Source of the DNA: Diplocarpon mali
Lineage: Eukaryota; Ascomycota; Leotiomycetes; Helotiales; Drepanopezizaceae
Length of the DNA: 40,037 bases
Direction of reading: 5' to 3'
Assembly (NCBI GenBank): GCA_024741835.1
Contig: JAENRP010000379.1
Coordinates: 1-40,037 of the forward strand
The translations under genes and the position numbers were made by a program. How positions within the stretch are numbered: the stretch's first letter is position 1; every line of letters starts with the position of its first letter. A model generated the notes under the pieces. The model searched no databases. It had not been told where the DNA came from and worked only from the letters and a program-made list of their open reading frames with translations. This document shows positions 19,401 through 31,059 of this stretch, in pieces.

Positions 19401-21590
19401 GTATATTAAATAGATAATAAAGCAATAGATAGTATATATGCTAGATCTAAGGTAAGTAATTATATCCTTAATAGTTGAGTTTGATAAATCTCGAAATAGG
19501 GGGGAGCTATCTTTAAAGCTTTATATACTTAGAGATTCGCAAGGTATACCGCTTAATAGTAATACTATTAAGCTAAACTAATAACCCCTTTCTCTTAGCT
19601 TAAGTATATTAAGCGTACTTGCTAATTGATGACCTATTAGTCGCCTAAAGGCCAAATAGACTATTCCTATTATTTGCAAACTACTTAAAGTATAAAATAA
19701 CTTTGATATTATTATCCCTTTAGTTAAAGCACCTATAGTAAAGGATGTTTTTAAAATAGGTATAAGTAATAATAAGCCTTTACTATTAGAAAGCGGTTCT
19801 TTAGATAATAAGCCTATAGAACCTATAGCTGAACTTACGCCTTTAAAGAAGAATAAAGACTTAGAATTAGAAGATACCTTAGATAAACGCAAGTTTAAGC
19901 GTATTTAAGCTATAATAGTACATAAGATCTACGAGCTCGAACTTCAATAGAGCTTTAATAAAGATAATACGTTCCTAGCTACTAAAAAGATAATAAAAAT
20001 CTCTCTTTTAAAGATATATAATAAAGCTATTAATAATCTAAAGAATAGAGTAGTATAAAATAAGGCAATCTAAAAAGAGATAAGCTCTCTTATTACAAAT
20101 AGCATATAAATAAAGGAACTAATGCTAAAGGATATAAACCTAGTATTAATAAAGTAGGTCTTTATAATTAAGATATATGCAAATAAGACTTTAGAATATT
20201 ATAAGGTAAGGCTTATAGCTAAGAGCTTCTCCTAATAGTATAAAGAAGATTACTTTAATATATTTGCGCTAATAGTTTGTATAGATACCCTTTGTATATT
20301 TATAGTAATAGTAGCCGCTAAGGACCTTAAATGCAAATAGTATAATATTAAAAATGCATTTACTAAAGCAATTATAAAGGAATGGATTTTTCTCTCCTAA
20401 CCTAATAGTATTCCTATATGCGCTAGCCACTCTCTTTATATACTCCGCAGTATCTATAGGCTTAAGCAATTAGCCTATAATTAGAACCTCTTATATAGCT
20501 CTACTTTAATAAAAATGGGATTTGTTTAAAGCCTAGCTAACCCTTATCTATTTACTTATATTAAGCGTAGAATTAAGTTACTATTATATATTGATAATAT
20601 TACTATAGCTGCGAAAATAACTACTTAATTAGATTGGTTCTTTATAACTATTCGAAAATGTTTTAATACTAAGGATTTAAAGGGAATTTATAAGATCCTT
20701 AGCATTTATATTATAAGGAACCGCTCTACTTAAAAACTCTAGTTAAACTAAGAGTAGTATATTAAGAAGATCCTAGACTAAATAGGACTCTTTACTTATA
20801 CTTCTAACTTTAAGCTAAAGTATACTCTAATTAAAGGAAAGTATAATAAGTTAAAGCCTACTAATAAAAATAAGTAGAAAGGAGATTTAAAGAAGTACTA
20901 ATAGGATATTAGAGTAATTATATATACTATAGTATATATAAGACTAAATATTACCTTTATTACTAAGCAATTTAATTAGAACTTAAAGGATCTAATAATT
21001 CGATATAAGAATATAATTAAGCGACTTAAAAGGTACCTTCGATTAATAATCATATAAAAGGTAAGATATAAACTAATGAAATATATAAGCGCAAAGCTTA
21101 AGGTATATATTAATTCTAACTAGGCAAATATAAAAGGTCGGAAAAGTATATCTAAAAGTATAGTAGTACTATATAGCAGACCTATATTATAAGGAAGTAG
21201 GAAGTAGAAATCAGTAGCTATTATAAGTACTAAGGCCAAATATATATTAATATTATTAAATTATAAGTAAAAATTATAAATTACTTAAATTTTAAAAGAT
21301 ATAAGTTTTACTAAATATATTAAATAAGATAAGAACTATATTAATCTTTAAATAGATAATATAAGGGCGATTGCACTTATAAAGAATCTACATTTATATA
21401 AGCGATTAAAATATATCGATATTGCTTACTACTTTATCTACGACCTTATTATAAAGAATAAGTTATTAATCACTTATATTTTAACTAATCAAATAATAGT
21501 AGATAGATTTACAAAGCTATTAAAGATAGTTATAAAATTCAAAGCATTTAAAGATATACTAAGGTTGCAAAAGATAGTAAGGGCTTAATA
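16495..21590 (+). pseudogene. gag-pol of Copia A, RIP-inactivated
   Basis: The gag start codon is ATA at 16495-16497, where copy C keeps ATG. Gag-like sequence runs to about 17,560. A protease-like block follows near 17,660-17,720 (SCIVYIINKSYLFKG). Then come the minisatellite, the GAG-pre-integrase block RRFAHLRLEKLKGL near 18,615-18,655 and integrase to about 19,450. RT near 20,250-20,900 has YIDN at about 20,588-20,599 instead of YxDD, followed by RNase H with a DIAYYFIYDLI block near 21,420. Many TAA/TAG codons sit at expected Gln and Trp sites. Gly and Asp positions often show G-to-A changes after T. It cannot make an active polyprotein. Confidence 0.85.
18021..18495 (+). repeat. In-frame minisatellite between protease and integrase (10 units)
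   Basis: Ten units share ACTCTTAAGCTARGAYTGYA followed by AGT. The A of ACTC (or its equivalent) falls at 18022, 18112, 18151, 18199, 18238, 18286, 18325, 18373, 18421 and 18469. The spacings are 90, 39, 48, 39, 48, 39, 48, 48 and 48, all multiples of three. In the gag-pol frame each unit reads TLKLRLQV or close to it. The array lies after the protease block and before the GAG-pre-integrase block. Confidence 0.9.
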
Positions 21591-21600
21591 GGCTTAAGGA

Positions 21601-21755
21601 CAACTCCTAGGCCCGCCTTGCGAGTTAGGTCATATGGTTTTATAAAGGAAAGTTTTTTTAAATCGACTCTTAGGCCTAGACCGCGAGTTAAATCATATAG
21701 TCTTATAAAGGAACGCTTTTAGGAAAATTGACTCCTAGTCCTGCCTTATAAGTAG
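21601..21755 (+). repeat. Three related repeat units downstream of RNase H
   Basis: Units begin at 21603, 21666 and 21731 with ACTCYTAGGCCYRGACCGCG-type sequence followed by AGT and a shared tail, ATAGTCTTATAAAGGAA. The spacings are 63 and 65, so frame is not kept. Copies D and C have three units each at the matching place (about 32180-32330 and 34790-34946 on the minus strand). Confidence 0.85.
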
Positions 21756-21828
21756 AGTTTAGTAATTTTAATAGAGGTTGTTATTAATTAATTGTTTTTA
21801 ATTTAAAGAGATACTTAAGAGTTGGATT

Positions 21829-22638
21829 TGTAACGATACAGAACCGCCGAAGTGCGAGATCAAGTATAGTAGCAAGAAGTAGTGCAAAAGGCGTATTCTA
21901 TAGGTCTAATACGAAAGAAACGAAGAAGTTAGAGAGCCCTCCTTATAAGAGAGCCCTTCTCCCTTATATATATAAGCAGCTCTAAGCTCTTTGCCCATTT
22001 ATATAATATTATATAAGAATATCCTTTTACACCTTTAAGGTTAATTCGAAATAATCCTATATTGAATTAAGATTGCAAAACCTTAAAACGCTATACTCCT
22101 AGGTAATTGCACTAAGTAGAGGTATAGCTATTATACTACCTCCCCCCTTTGAGAACGCTTACCTATAAGTGTTAATAAGTTATAATGATTTTCGTATAGT
22201 AATATACTTAGCACATTATTATAAGAACAGTACTATTCTATATTTAGTTTAGCGCAAGTCGCGTTATATACTCAAATTTGTTTTTCCCTCTTATAGGATC
22301 TTCCTTCCTTAGTACAATAACTATATATAATTGCATAGGTCTTCTACTCCTACTACTATAGCGCAGGGTTAATGTATAGTAGTAGAAACAAAAACTACTA
22401 TTACTACTACCAATTACTATAAGTAAGTTTACCCTAGTCCAGGGTCGAATCGCGTTTAATACGCATAGTGCCGATTCCTTTGCCGTCGGGCGCCCTCGCG
22501 GTGGCCTACCGCATTTATTACTACTAGTACATGCGGCGCCTTATATATAATATCGCGTATAAGTGCGAGTTTAAATCGGAGTATAGCAAGAAGTGCTATT
22601 AGTACTAAGAGCAAAAGGCAAAGTGTATTCCTATAATA
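21829..22638 (+). mobile_element. LTR-like segment (Gypsy-type?) and decayed flank
   Basis: A sequence starting TGTAACGATACAGAACCGCC joins Copia A abruptly. It resembles the inverted copy at 15540-15838. A TATATATATAAG promoter-like box lies near 21965. A second stretch near 22550-22630 (GTGCGAGTTTAAATCGG, then GTATAGCAAGAAG) again resembles the start of this LTR and runs into the LTR of Copia B. Between them, 22,140-22,540 includes CTACTACTA-rich words and a GC-rich patch (GTCGGGCGCCCTCGCGG). I cannot define its ends. Confidence 0.45.
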
Positions 22639-22834
22639 TGGTGCGGTCGGCTGGAGGGCCTTTATTGGGTCGCTTAGGAGGCTTGCAGAAGTAGGAGAAG
22701 ATGATTGATTATATTATTCTCTTGTATATATATGGTAAGGAGACTTTGGAAAGAAAAGGGAGAGTCTATAACTTAGCAGGAGTCATATAGAGGGTCTTTA
22801 GAATAAGTAGAGACTCTGCCTATTTTATATAATA
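22639..22834 (-). repeat. 3' LTR of Copia B (196 bp)
   Basis: Same length and sequence as the other LTR. Its outer end (minus-strand start) has become TATTATATAAAATAGGC where the partner has TGTCGTGCAGAATGGGC, which shows the transition pattern directly. A short purine run (AAGAGGTG) precedes it. Confidence 0.92.
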
Positions 22835-23199
22835 CACCTCTTAGTTAGGCGATGCTCTTAGAATCGCTTAGCTATATAGATAAAATAAAAGAAAGAATAG
22901 CAGTTATAAGGAAAAGAGGCTCTATCTTATATGCTGCCCTTTTAAAGGTTGTTCCTTTTAGAATAAAAAGGGTCGCTATAGGCAATAAGCGCGCTTAGGA
23001 ATCTTCGCAATTCTATACTAATGCTTTATTAAGCTTCTTAAAGAGTATTTCTATCGCAGAGGTTCTCCTTTCCTTCTTTTAAAAACAACCCTCCTTTATT
23101 ATTTAAAAATATTGTCTTTATACTAATAATTTTTAAATATAAAAGGAACTCCTACTTATTATAGCCTCGGCCGCCCTTGCAAAGTAAGACCCTTAAAGT

Positions 23200-24090
23200 C
23201 CCTATACCCTGCGTTATACTAACTTTGCGCTAGGTCGCTAGCGCTCTTATAGGAGCTGCCACCTTAGCGCGGTCCTTTTAGCGCCTGCTAGGCAATAAGC
23301 CGCTGCTGCTATCGCCGCTGCTCCCGCTGCTACTGCTATCGCCGCTGCTACTAAAGAGCCTTGCCCCTGCTATACATTATATGCTAGAGCCTATAATAGA
23401 ATATAATAATATATACGTGCGCTATATTATACGTAAGAGTACTAGCAATCTCGATTATTAGTACTTTAATAGTACCTTTAGTACGCGTTGCGTCTATTAT
23501 ACTATGCTAAGCAACGGCTGCTAGCAGGCTAGCAGACCTCTCCTCGCCTCTTAAGAGGCTATTGTATCGGCCTATGCCTGCGGCGCCTTTAAGGAGGAAG
23601 TGGCACTACTACTTAATATAATAAAGGGTGCGCTTTAAAGCTTCTATAGTACGTTTGTTAAGTCTTATTAAGTTTTAAGTTAATTTTAAAAGATAGGAGC
23701 GATTAGATCCTAGTGCTAAGAGGGCCTGCCACTCCTGCGAGTAGTAGTGCTACTGCCTCCCTTACTCCTAGTATCCTATTCGCGTTCGCCGCCAGCCTAT
23801 CCTTTGCCGCCCTGTTTCCCTTGCTCGCTACTGCTGCTACTCCCGTCCCTACTACCGCCGCTGCTGCTGACCCTTTTATATCTCCCTTTGTCTCCCTAGC
23901 CCCTACCGTCGCCGCTCTTGCCTTCGCCGCCGCCGCCCTCGCCTCTATTGCCCCTACTGCACCCCCCGCCTTCGCCCCTACTGTTGCTAGTGTGTTCGCC
24001 GGCAGGCCTCTTTTAAGAGGAGATCTATACGAAGCTTTTAGCTATAGCGTCTCGGCTCCTGGCCTTAGCTAGGAGAATCTAAGAGAGGGT
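23200..24090. other. GC-rich island inside the 3' part of Copia B
   Basis: In an otherwise TA-rich element this stretch is rich in GCC, GCT and CTGCT words. It includes short tandem words (GCTGCTATCGCC) near 23,290-23,350 and a stop-free plus-strand frame of 119 codons at 23713-24072 that is mostly Ala, Pro, Ser and Thr. The minus strand is also largely open in an Ala/Gly-rich frame. No domain is recognisable. It may be a gag-like low-complexity segment or a nested insertion. Confidence 0.45.
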
Positions 24091-24239
24091 CGCGCCTTAT
24101 AATAGTAGCTTAAGAACGTTACCCATTTTATATTTTTAAAAAAGGAGAAGCTTCTGCAGTGCGCTTTATAAGAGAAAACAAATAAATATAATTATAAGAG
24201 AGTAGGAGCTTATAAGTATAAGTCTCTTAGTAATAAGTG

Positions 24240-27200
24240 ACTACTCGCTAGTGAGTACAAGTTATTAAACGATTATTTAAAAGCTCTAGAGGTTTAATAA
24301 ACGAATGAAGCTTTTAAACTTCTAGCGGTCTAAGTTCTTAATAAGCCTATCTGTATGCATCTCCTTAATAGGGAGGTAGATTATCTAAAAGCTTCCTCTT
24401 TAATACTCTTAGTAGATCTATATATTACTGATTTCGATATATTAAAGGCTTATCTTAATCTTCTTATTCTTTATAATAATTAGCCGAATCGTCTATTAGT
24501 TATTATAATATATATTCCATTTGAAGAGGGAGTCTATGCGAATCTCCTTAAAGAGGCGTTTTATAGCTATTATCTCCTTTGTAGTAGAAACTATACTATA
24601 GAGTTCTACTTTAGTAGAGGAGAGCGTAATAGTTGCTTAGCGATTCGCTTTTCAAATAATCGGTCCTTTAAATAAGAAGAAGATATATCCTTAAGAGGAT
24701 CTGCAAGTCTCTTAATTATCTTTAAAAGAAGCATCTAAAGACGCAACCAATTAGTATTCCTTAGCCTTAAAGCTATAGGCAATTCCTAAGAAGCGTATAC
24801 TATATAGGTATTAAAGCGTTTAGTCTGCAGTTAAAAGGTACTTAGAGCTTAGATTAGTTAAAAAGAAAGACAGTTAAAAGGCTGCGAATGCAATATCCAG
24901 GCGTATTATAATCACTATATAAAGAATAAAGCCTATTTTCTCTTAGTACTCCTTTACCTTTTCTAAAGAAGCTTGCCTTAAGTTCTTAACAAACTCCTTC
25001 TTTAGTAGTAGAGTATTAAGCACTTTCCTTATATTAGCTTCGAACTTTTGAGCGATCTTCTTAATATAGGTATTATAAACTAAGGAGATCCTCTTTGCCT
25101 TCCTATCTTAAATAATCCTTACTTTAAGGAATTAGGAGATATCTCCTATAATAGTAAGCTTATATGCCCTCTTTAGGTCTTTAATTAAACGAGTCGCCCG
25201 ATCTAGGTTAAAGGCCTTATATAACACTTAAATATTGTTAATATAAAACGCTATAAAGACTATGCGATCCTTTGTTATAAAAATATAAGGCTCCTTACCT
25301 AGTGGCTTAAGTTAAAGGCCCTTAAGCGTTCTTACAAAGTTCCTATACTATAGCGCTAGAGAGTCTTTTAGCCTATAGAGCGCGCGGTCCAGTTCTACTA
25401 CCATACTAAGGCGCTTGAATCTATCTAATAGGAAGCATATGATTAAAGCACTCCTTAGGTCTTTAAAAGCGTTAACAAACGCGTTAATAACGTTGAACTG
25501 CTTTACTTCTATATTAAAGTATATAGTAAGCGCTATTAGTACCTTAAAAGACCTTGCTGCAAGCGTAGCTATATAGGTTAAGAAAATTGAAGCTTTGTCT
25601 TAAAGATCCCCTTATATAACTAGCTGTAATTGGCACTTTAAAAGCTTACTAAAGCTATTAACTTTATAAGTAAAAACCCATTTTAATAGTATTAGCAGGG
25701 GCTTTGAGTAGTCCTTTTATACAATTCTCTAACAACTCTGAGATTCTAAATTCCTAATCTCCTAATGCCCTCCTTCCTTAAATCGTTTACTAAAAGGGTA
25801 CTTCTCTAAGTCCTACTATCCTTTCAAAGGCTTTAGTAGAGAGCCTTAGTACTATAGGCAGTTAGGAGACTGCGCTTTATCCTTTGCCTAACTATCAACT
25901 ATAGCTTTAATAATTGTATAAACTATCAAATAGTCCTTCCTATCCTCCTTTGTTTATTCATTCGCTTAAAAGGTCGATATAAACTCTTGCGTATATAAAG
26001 AGCAAGGTAAATTAATATTACTTTAAGAGAGTATATACTTTAAAGTAGTAATATATACTTTTAAAGTCTCCTATTACTTAACGCTTAAGCGTCTTATCCT
26101 CTTTTGCTTAGGAAGAGGGAGTTCCTCCTTACGCTTTTCTCTATAGGTCTCCTCCTTTATTTTTATTATTATTAAAGGTTCCTTTAAGAGTCTAGGTAGC
26201 TTTATCTCTTAAGCCTATAGTCTTTAAGCTAGTATTACAACTTAAGGTATTATATTATTAAGGCCTATTCCTCTTACTAGGTCGCTTCTTATAAGACTAT
26301 TAGAGCTCCTCTTAGATCTTAGCAGTAGTGCCTCTAGCCTTTTACTAGAGTTTATTAAGGCCTGCCTTTATAATTAAAGACTCTGTCTTAAAGCCCTTAA
26401 GCTATCTCTATTCCTATATAGAATAGCAGCTAAAGATCTACCGATCGCTTTATAGAACTTATCTCTAAAGACTCCCTTAGAGTTGTCTATAGTTCCTTCT
26501 TTAGTAAGGCCTTTGTAAGGAATCATTACCCCTAAGCTCTAGTTGCTATTTGCCTTCTTAAAGACTGGCGAAGTGGCTTCTAGTTCGCTTGCTTCTACCC
26601 TTGAGTTTTTAAGCGAGTCTCTTAGAGAATTTGGATTTAAGTTAAGGCCTTTTATATCATTAGTTAGAGGCTATAGAGTAGCGTCGGTTTGTAATATAAG
26701 TTCTTCCTATATAGTAGCTTCTTCTATAGCGATTGCGTTCGGCCTTGCGATAAGCTCCAATTCCTCGAAAATGCCTTCGAACTTAGCGTCCTAAGCTCCC
26801 TCTTCCTTTCTAATCAATTAGAGGGTTATCTTAAGTTCCTAGCGCGATATAAGGTTTGCGCACTTAGCTTTTGGACTATAGAAGAGAGACTTATCGAATT
26901 CGATATTATAAGTTATTATTATTCGCTAAAGTATAAGAACTTAGATTTTATAAATATTAGAGGTAATATATTTAATTAAGTAACCTAGGTGCCCTTATAG
27001 TTCAATTTTAAAGGTTCGGCAATCCCTCCCTGCCTCCCTTTCCTTAATTAAAGGGTATGCGCAAGCGCTATATATATAAACGCGACTCTAGTTAGACTTT
27101 AAGCTTGCTATCATTTGCTTAATAAGCAGCAGCTTATAGAATTGAAAATACTACTTAAACTAATTATAAAGAGCCTTACTTAATAAGATCATCTTCTTCC

Positions 27201-29800
27201 TAGCGAGTAGGGAGATATTATAAAGGTATATAGTAGCCTTTATAACCTTTGGCCAAAGGCTTATTAAAAGCCTAGCGTAGATCCTCATTTTAATAGAGCG
27301 TTTAATCAACTTCCTTCCTACTTGCTCTACGCCTCTATTAGGTTAGTATATATAGGTAGGAGTAAGCTCTAAATCGATTCCTTCCTCTTTTACCTATCTT
27401 TAGTACTTTATAAGAGAGTCTTCCCTTAAGGAGATTATTAAAGTATTGTTATTTTACCTAATCTTGCAAATTGAAAGCCTATATTAGCGTTTTACTTATG
27501 CTTTAAAGGCCTAAAGGACCTTTATAACTATATCTCCGCCCTTTGATCTTAATAGGAATGTCTAAAGCATACTGCTATACTTATTCTTAATTAAAAGAAC
27601 TTATAAGCAACTATTATATAAGTTGTTTAAAAAGTTAAAGAGATCCTAGGAGATCTTAAAGAAGGGCCTTAGAGATCGGTTCTTAAAGGTAGTGCGAGAA
27701 ATAACTTGCTTAGCAGATGCTACTGCGTATATAGGGCACTCTAGCCTTTATATTCTCCTGATCTTTACTCCCTTAGCGCACTTAATTAGCGCTTAGAGAG
27801 CCTTTGCACTTAAGTGGCTAGCGCAAAGGTGCTAAGTATACGCATTATTATCCCGTACCCTAGTAAGTGTATAGCTAGATTAGAACCTATTATAAAGCGT
27901 TGTCTTAGCTATAGGGAATGCTATTAAAGTAGAGAAGTTATATTAAAGTATATTTAAGAGATTTAAATAGTTAATAAGCTTATATTTAAAGAAAATAAGA
28001 TTATAGTAACGCTTTAATTAAGCTTGCTTTATAGAATCTCTAATGCTTTTAAAGCGTAAAGTGAGGTTTACTCCAGAGTATTAAAAACCCTTATTCGCAA
28101 GGAGCCTCTTTAAGATGATATTAGTAGTAAACTCCTTTATAATAGCAACGTTGCAAAGCGTTATCCTTATAGGAGAGCTATTACGCTATAGAAGAGAGTT
28201 CGCTATATATCTATTACCTCTCCTAATAATTAGGAGTCTTAAGGTACCTGCTTTAATATATTACTACAAGTCGCTAGAAGGCTTAAAGGTGCCTACGATA
28301 AGTAAATCCTTTGAATTAATAATATAAGTGGCTGCGTAATTGTTAAGGAGCGTACTTAAAGAGAGTAGGTAGCGTTCTAGCTTAAAGAGGTAGTAAATGT
28401 TAAACGATTCTTTAAAAGCGTTAAAGGCAAAGGGATCTATTATTATAAAGACTAATGAGTTCTCCCTTTTGCTTAAACCATCCTCCTTAGAGGTTAAAAC
28501 CTTTCCCTTGAATTTATCAATTGCTATTACCGCAATATCATTCTCCTTAAGCTATACTTAAAGACCCTTGAACTAGTCTTTTGCGTTTAACGCCTTTTGT
28601 ATTCGTAAGACCTCCTTTTGCAAGGGGAGAACCTTTATATTTTCCTTGCGCCCGTCTATAGTATATAACAGTTTCCAATAGTCCTAGGGCTTCTAATAGT
28701 GATTTTTAGAGCCTTTATAAGGGCACTTAGGCCTAATCTCCCTTCTAAAGCTTATAGAGCGATTTCGGGAGCTACTTATTAGAGCCTGCAAAAGGGTTTC
28801 AGCATTTAAAAGAGACTCTTAAGTAGTAAAAACTACTAGCCCTTTATTATCGATTGCTCTATTAGATTCAATACCCGCTAGGGCGCGGCTTAGCTATATT
28901 AGGTTATACTTATATAGGGTTCCTATCTGCTTATTAGTAATAATTTCCTCCTTTAAGCGAGTCGCCTAACTTAGATTAATCTTTACTATAACTGAGTTTA
29001 AAAAGTTAGTAACTCTTAGTCTCCTTTTAATCTTAAGAAGACTATATTATTCTATTAAGCAGTACGCCTCCTACTACTCCTAGATCTACTACTAAGTATT
29101 AGTTCTCTTAGTCTTGCCTTAGCATAGTATATCGCAATACTAAAGCCTTATTTAAGATTAAATAGCCTTATCGGAAGGCGTAATATCACGCTTTAAAATA
29201 GATACTAGGCCTTAGAATAAGAGTTGCTAGTTTACTAAAATAGAATGTAAGTCGTTAGCAGTAGTTTTAGTTATAGGAGTATCTCTATTAGGTATTAAAG
29301 AGGAGAGCTTCTCAACTTGGATTTGTACTTAAGCTATTGCAGAAGCTAAGAGCGTTCTATCAACAGTCTTAAAGACCTATTTTAAGAGTAGCTTATAGTA
29401 TTTACATTAGGTCTTTTAAGTTTCCTTACGCATATGGTGCTCCTTTATTAGGATTTTATATTCATCTTTAATATCCTTATAAGAAGCCTATAGAAGAGGA
29501 GCCTTTAACGGATCTCCTAAGGGAAAGCGGGCGTAAATCTATTTAAATAGAGTCGCTATATACTCTTTATACAACCTTGCGTATACTACGCAGAAGTTAG
29601 CCGTTTCTAATTCCTTAAGCTCTTATATAAAGGGAGCTTAAGGCTTAGTCTTTATAATTGACTTAAATAAGAGTCTTAGATTGGTAAAAATAGTAATATT
29701 ATAAAGCTTAATAAAGAATATATATTTACTAAACTACTTTACCTAAAAGGTAAAAGTATTAAAGCAAGGCTTAAAGATGCTTAAAGAGTTAGATATATTG
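24240..29800 (-). pseudogene. gag-pol of Copia B, RIP-inactivated
   Basis: Reading leftward: gag from about 29,800; a zinc-knuckle-like remnant (CPYKGSKNHY) near 28,720; a protease-like block (YIINSKDLLIVGTFKP) near 28,270-28,340; an integrase HHCC region (HLCASHLSAKAL, then LECPIYAVA) near 27,720-27,840. The integrase core follows (RSKGGDIVIKVL near 27,540; PNRGVEQVGRKLIKR near 27,320, where families have N-G-V-x-E). RT comes next (VKQFNVINAFVNAF near 25,500; ELDRALYRLKDS near 25,380; YINN at about 25,230 instead of YxDD). RNase H ends near 24,250 (ANRQATI-like block, then SFIKPLELL). TAA/TAG stops are scattered at Gln and Trp sites. Confidence 0.85.
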
Positions 29801-29987
29801 AATAAAGTCTAGTGAAAAGGTTAGGTATATAAATAAAGTTTGCAAATAAGGTTCAATCGGAAAATGGAGATTTGTTAATTGAAAATAAAGGTCCTTCGAG
29901 TCATTATAAATACTCGAAAAGTCGGTTAGGAGCTTAAAGGGCCCTCTAGCCGATTGTATATAAAGAGAAAGTATATTAAAGTGCTTA

Positions 29988-30000
29988 TAGGGCTTATAAC
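29988..30000 (-). other. Primer binding site of Copia B
   Basis: Two bases inside the LTR the minus strand reads GTTATAAGCCC. With one TG-to-TA change undone, it is complementary to the initiator tRNA-Met anticodon arm (GGGCTCATAAC). This fixes the orientation of B and agrees with the site in Copia A. Confidence 0.7.
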
Positions 30001-30002
30001 TA

Positions 30003-30198
30003 TGGTGCGGTTGGCTGGAGGGCCTTTATTAGGTCGCTTAAGAGGCTTGCAGAAGTAGGAGAAGATGATTGATTGTATTATTCTCTTATATATATATGGT
30101 AAAGAGACTTCAGAAAGAAAAGGGAGAGTCTATAACTCAGCAGGAGTCACGTAGAGGGTCTCTAGAATAAGTGAAGACTCCGCCCATTCTGCACGACA
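30003..30198 (-). repeat. 5' LTR of Copia B (196 bp)
   Basis: On the minus strand it begins TGTCGTGCAGAATGGGCGG and ends CCGCACCA. It matches 22639-22834 base for base apart from mostly CA/TG-to-TA transitions, and it keeps more of the original CA and TG than its partner. Confidence 0.92.
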
Positions 30199-30229
30199 TA
30201 TAAGTATCCTAAATCGACTTTAGAGTTCT

Positions 30230-30960
30230 ATTTAAGCTAATACTTATTTATAGCTTCCCTCTTATATTAGTAAGGAGTTCGCAGTACTATCCGCGGCCCT
30301 TAAGGAATGGCAGGGAGAGGCTCCTTAGTAGTAAGAGGGAGACGATGATAATAATAATAAGAACGCGCGTGCTATTTCGGTAGGAAACCGCGAGATGCTC
30401 TATTAAGAGGCAGTCTAGCACGCCTGGATCCTTATCAACCTCCTGCTAATAGCTAGTGCAAAAGCTTTGACTAGCCGCTCTCAACTTAAGCGTACTAGCC
30501 TTACAGAGCTCTACTCTATAGCTAAAGCTATAGCAAGCCAGCTAAAGGGGATTTAAGCGACAGTTACTATAAGTTAAACTCAAATTAGTATTAAATCGAT
30601 TACTAACTTTCTAATAGGAGTATAGCAACCTTATTAAGTCCTAGCTAATAAGATTAAAGCAATCTAGCCGAATTATATTAAGCCTCTTAAGGTCCATTAC
30701 TATATTAGTAAAGCGGACCGCTATAGCAGCAGAGTCTTTTATAAGGGAAGGGGGGCTTATAGTAATAAGGGTAGCGTTAGGCGCAGTAGCTAATAGGGCG
30801 GCGCCAGCGGCGGCAAAAGGAGGTTAGGGTTATTTTAAGCAAGGGCGTAGATAGGAGCCGAGCTCTAGCTCTAAAACAGAGTTAGAGCTTGTCTCTTTAA
30901 GCGCAAAGGAGGAGGGTTCGAAGGAGTTATAAAAGGAAGGGGCAGTAGGCCTAGTATTAT
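30230..30960 (+). pseudogene. Gag-like remnant with Gly/Arg-rich end, family unknown
   Basis: One plus-strand frame from about 30,260 reads through to about 30,950 with only TAA/TAG interruptions, probably former Gln codons. The middle is helical in composition (RSQLKRTSLTELYSIAKAI). The end is basic and Gly-rich (SRVFYKGRGAYSNKGSVRR, then GGASGGKRR), as in nucleic-acid-binding gag tails. It abuts the LTR of Copia B, which may have landed in it. It is opposite in strand to the elements on both sides. I do not recognise the family. Confidence 0.45.
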
Positions 30961-31059
30961 TATTTTTATATTTTTATTATTTTTTCTCCCTTTTATTTTT
31001 TTTTTATTTATATTTTTAAATTTGTTTACTAACCTATTTTACATCTAGCCTATTATCTT

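Larger units (their letters stand above)
15901..21828 (+). mobile_element. Copia element A, 5'-complete, 3' end cut off
   Basis: This is a Ty1/Copia retrotransposon on the plus strand with a 5' LTR, primer binding site, leader repeats, gag, protease, integrase, RT and RNase H in Copia order. It is heavily RIP-mutated: hardly any CA or TG remains and stops are frequent. By comparison with copies C and D, about 210 bp of untranslated sequence and the 3' LTR should follow GAGTTGGATT at about 21820-21829. Instead a different LTR-like sequence begins there, so the 3' end is replaced or interrupted. Confidence 0.88.
22639..30198 (-). mobile_element. Copia element B with both LTRs, about 7.56 kb
   Basis: A second Copia family on the minus strand: two 196-bp LTRs as direct repeats, a primer binding site inside the right LTR, and gag, protease, integrase, RT and RNase H in Copia order. 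The 5-bp flanks (TAATA on the left, TATAA on the right) do not match as a clean target duplication. About 1.4 kb lies between the end of RNase H and the 3' LTR, unusually long, and includes a GC-rich island. RIP has put stops in all domains. Confidence 0.9.

Noticed and set aside
22430..22460. Possible tRNA-derived sequence (CCAGGGTCGAATCGCG)
   Set aside because: No cloverleaf can be formed, and it lies in a degraded LTR region.
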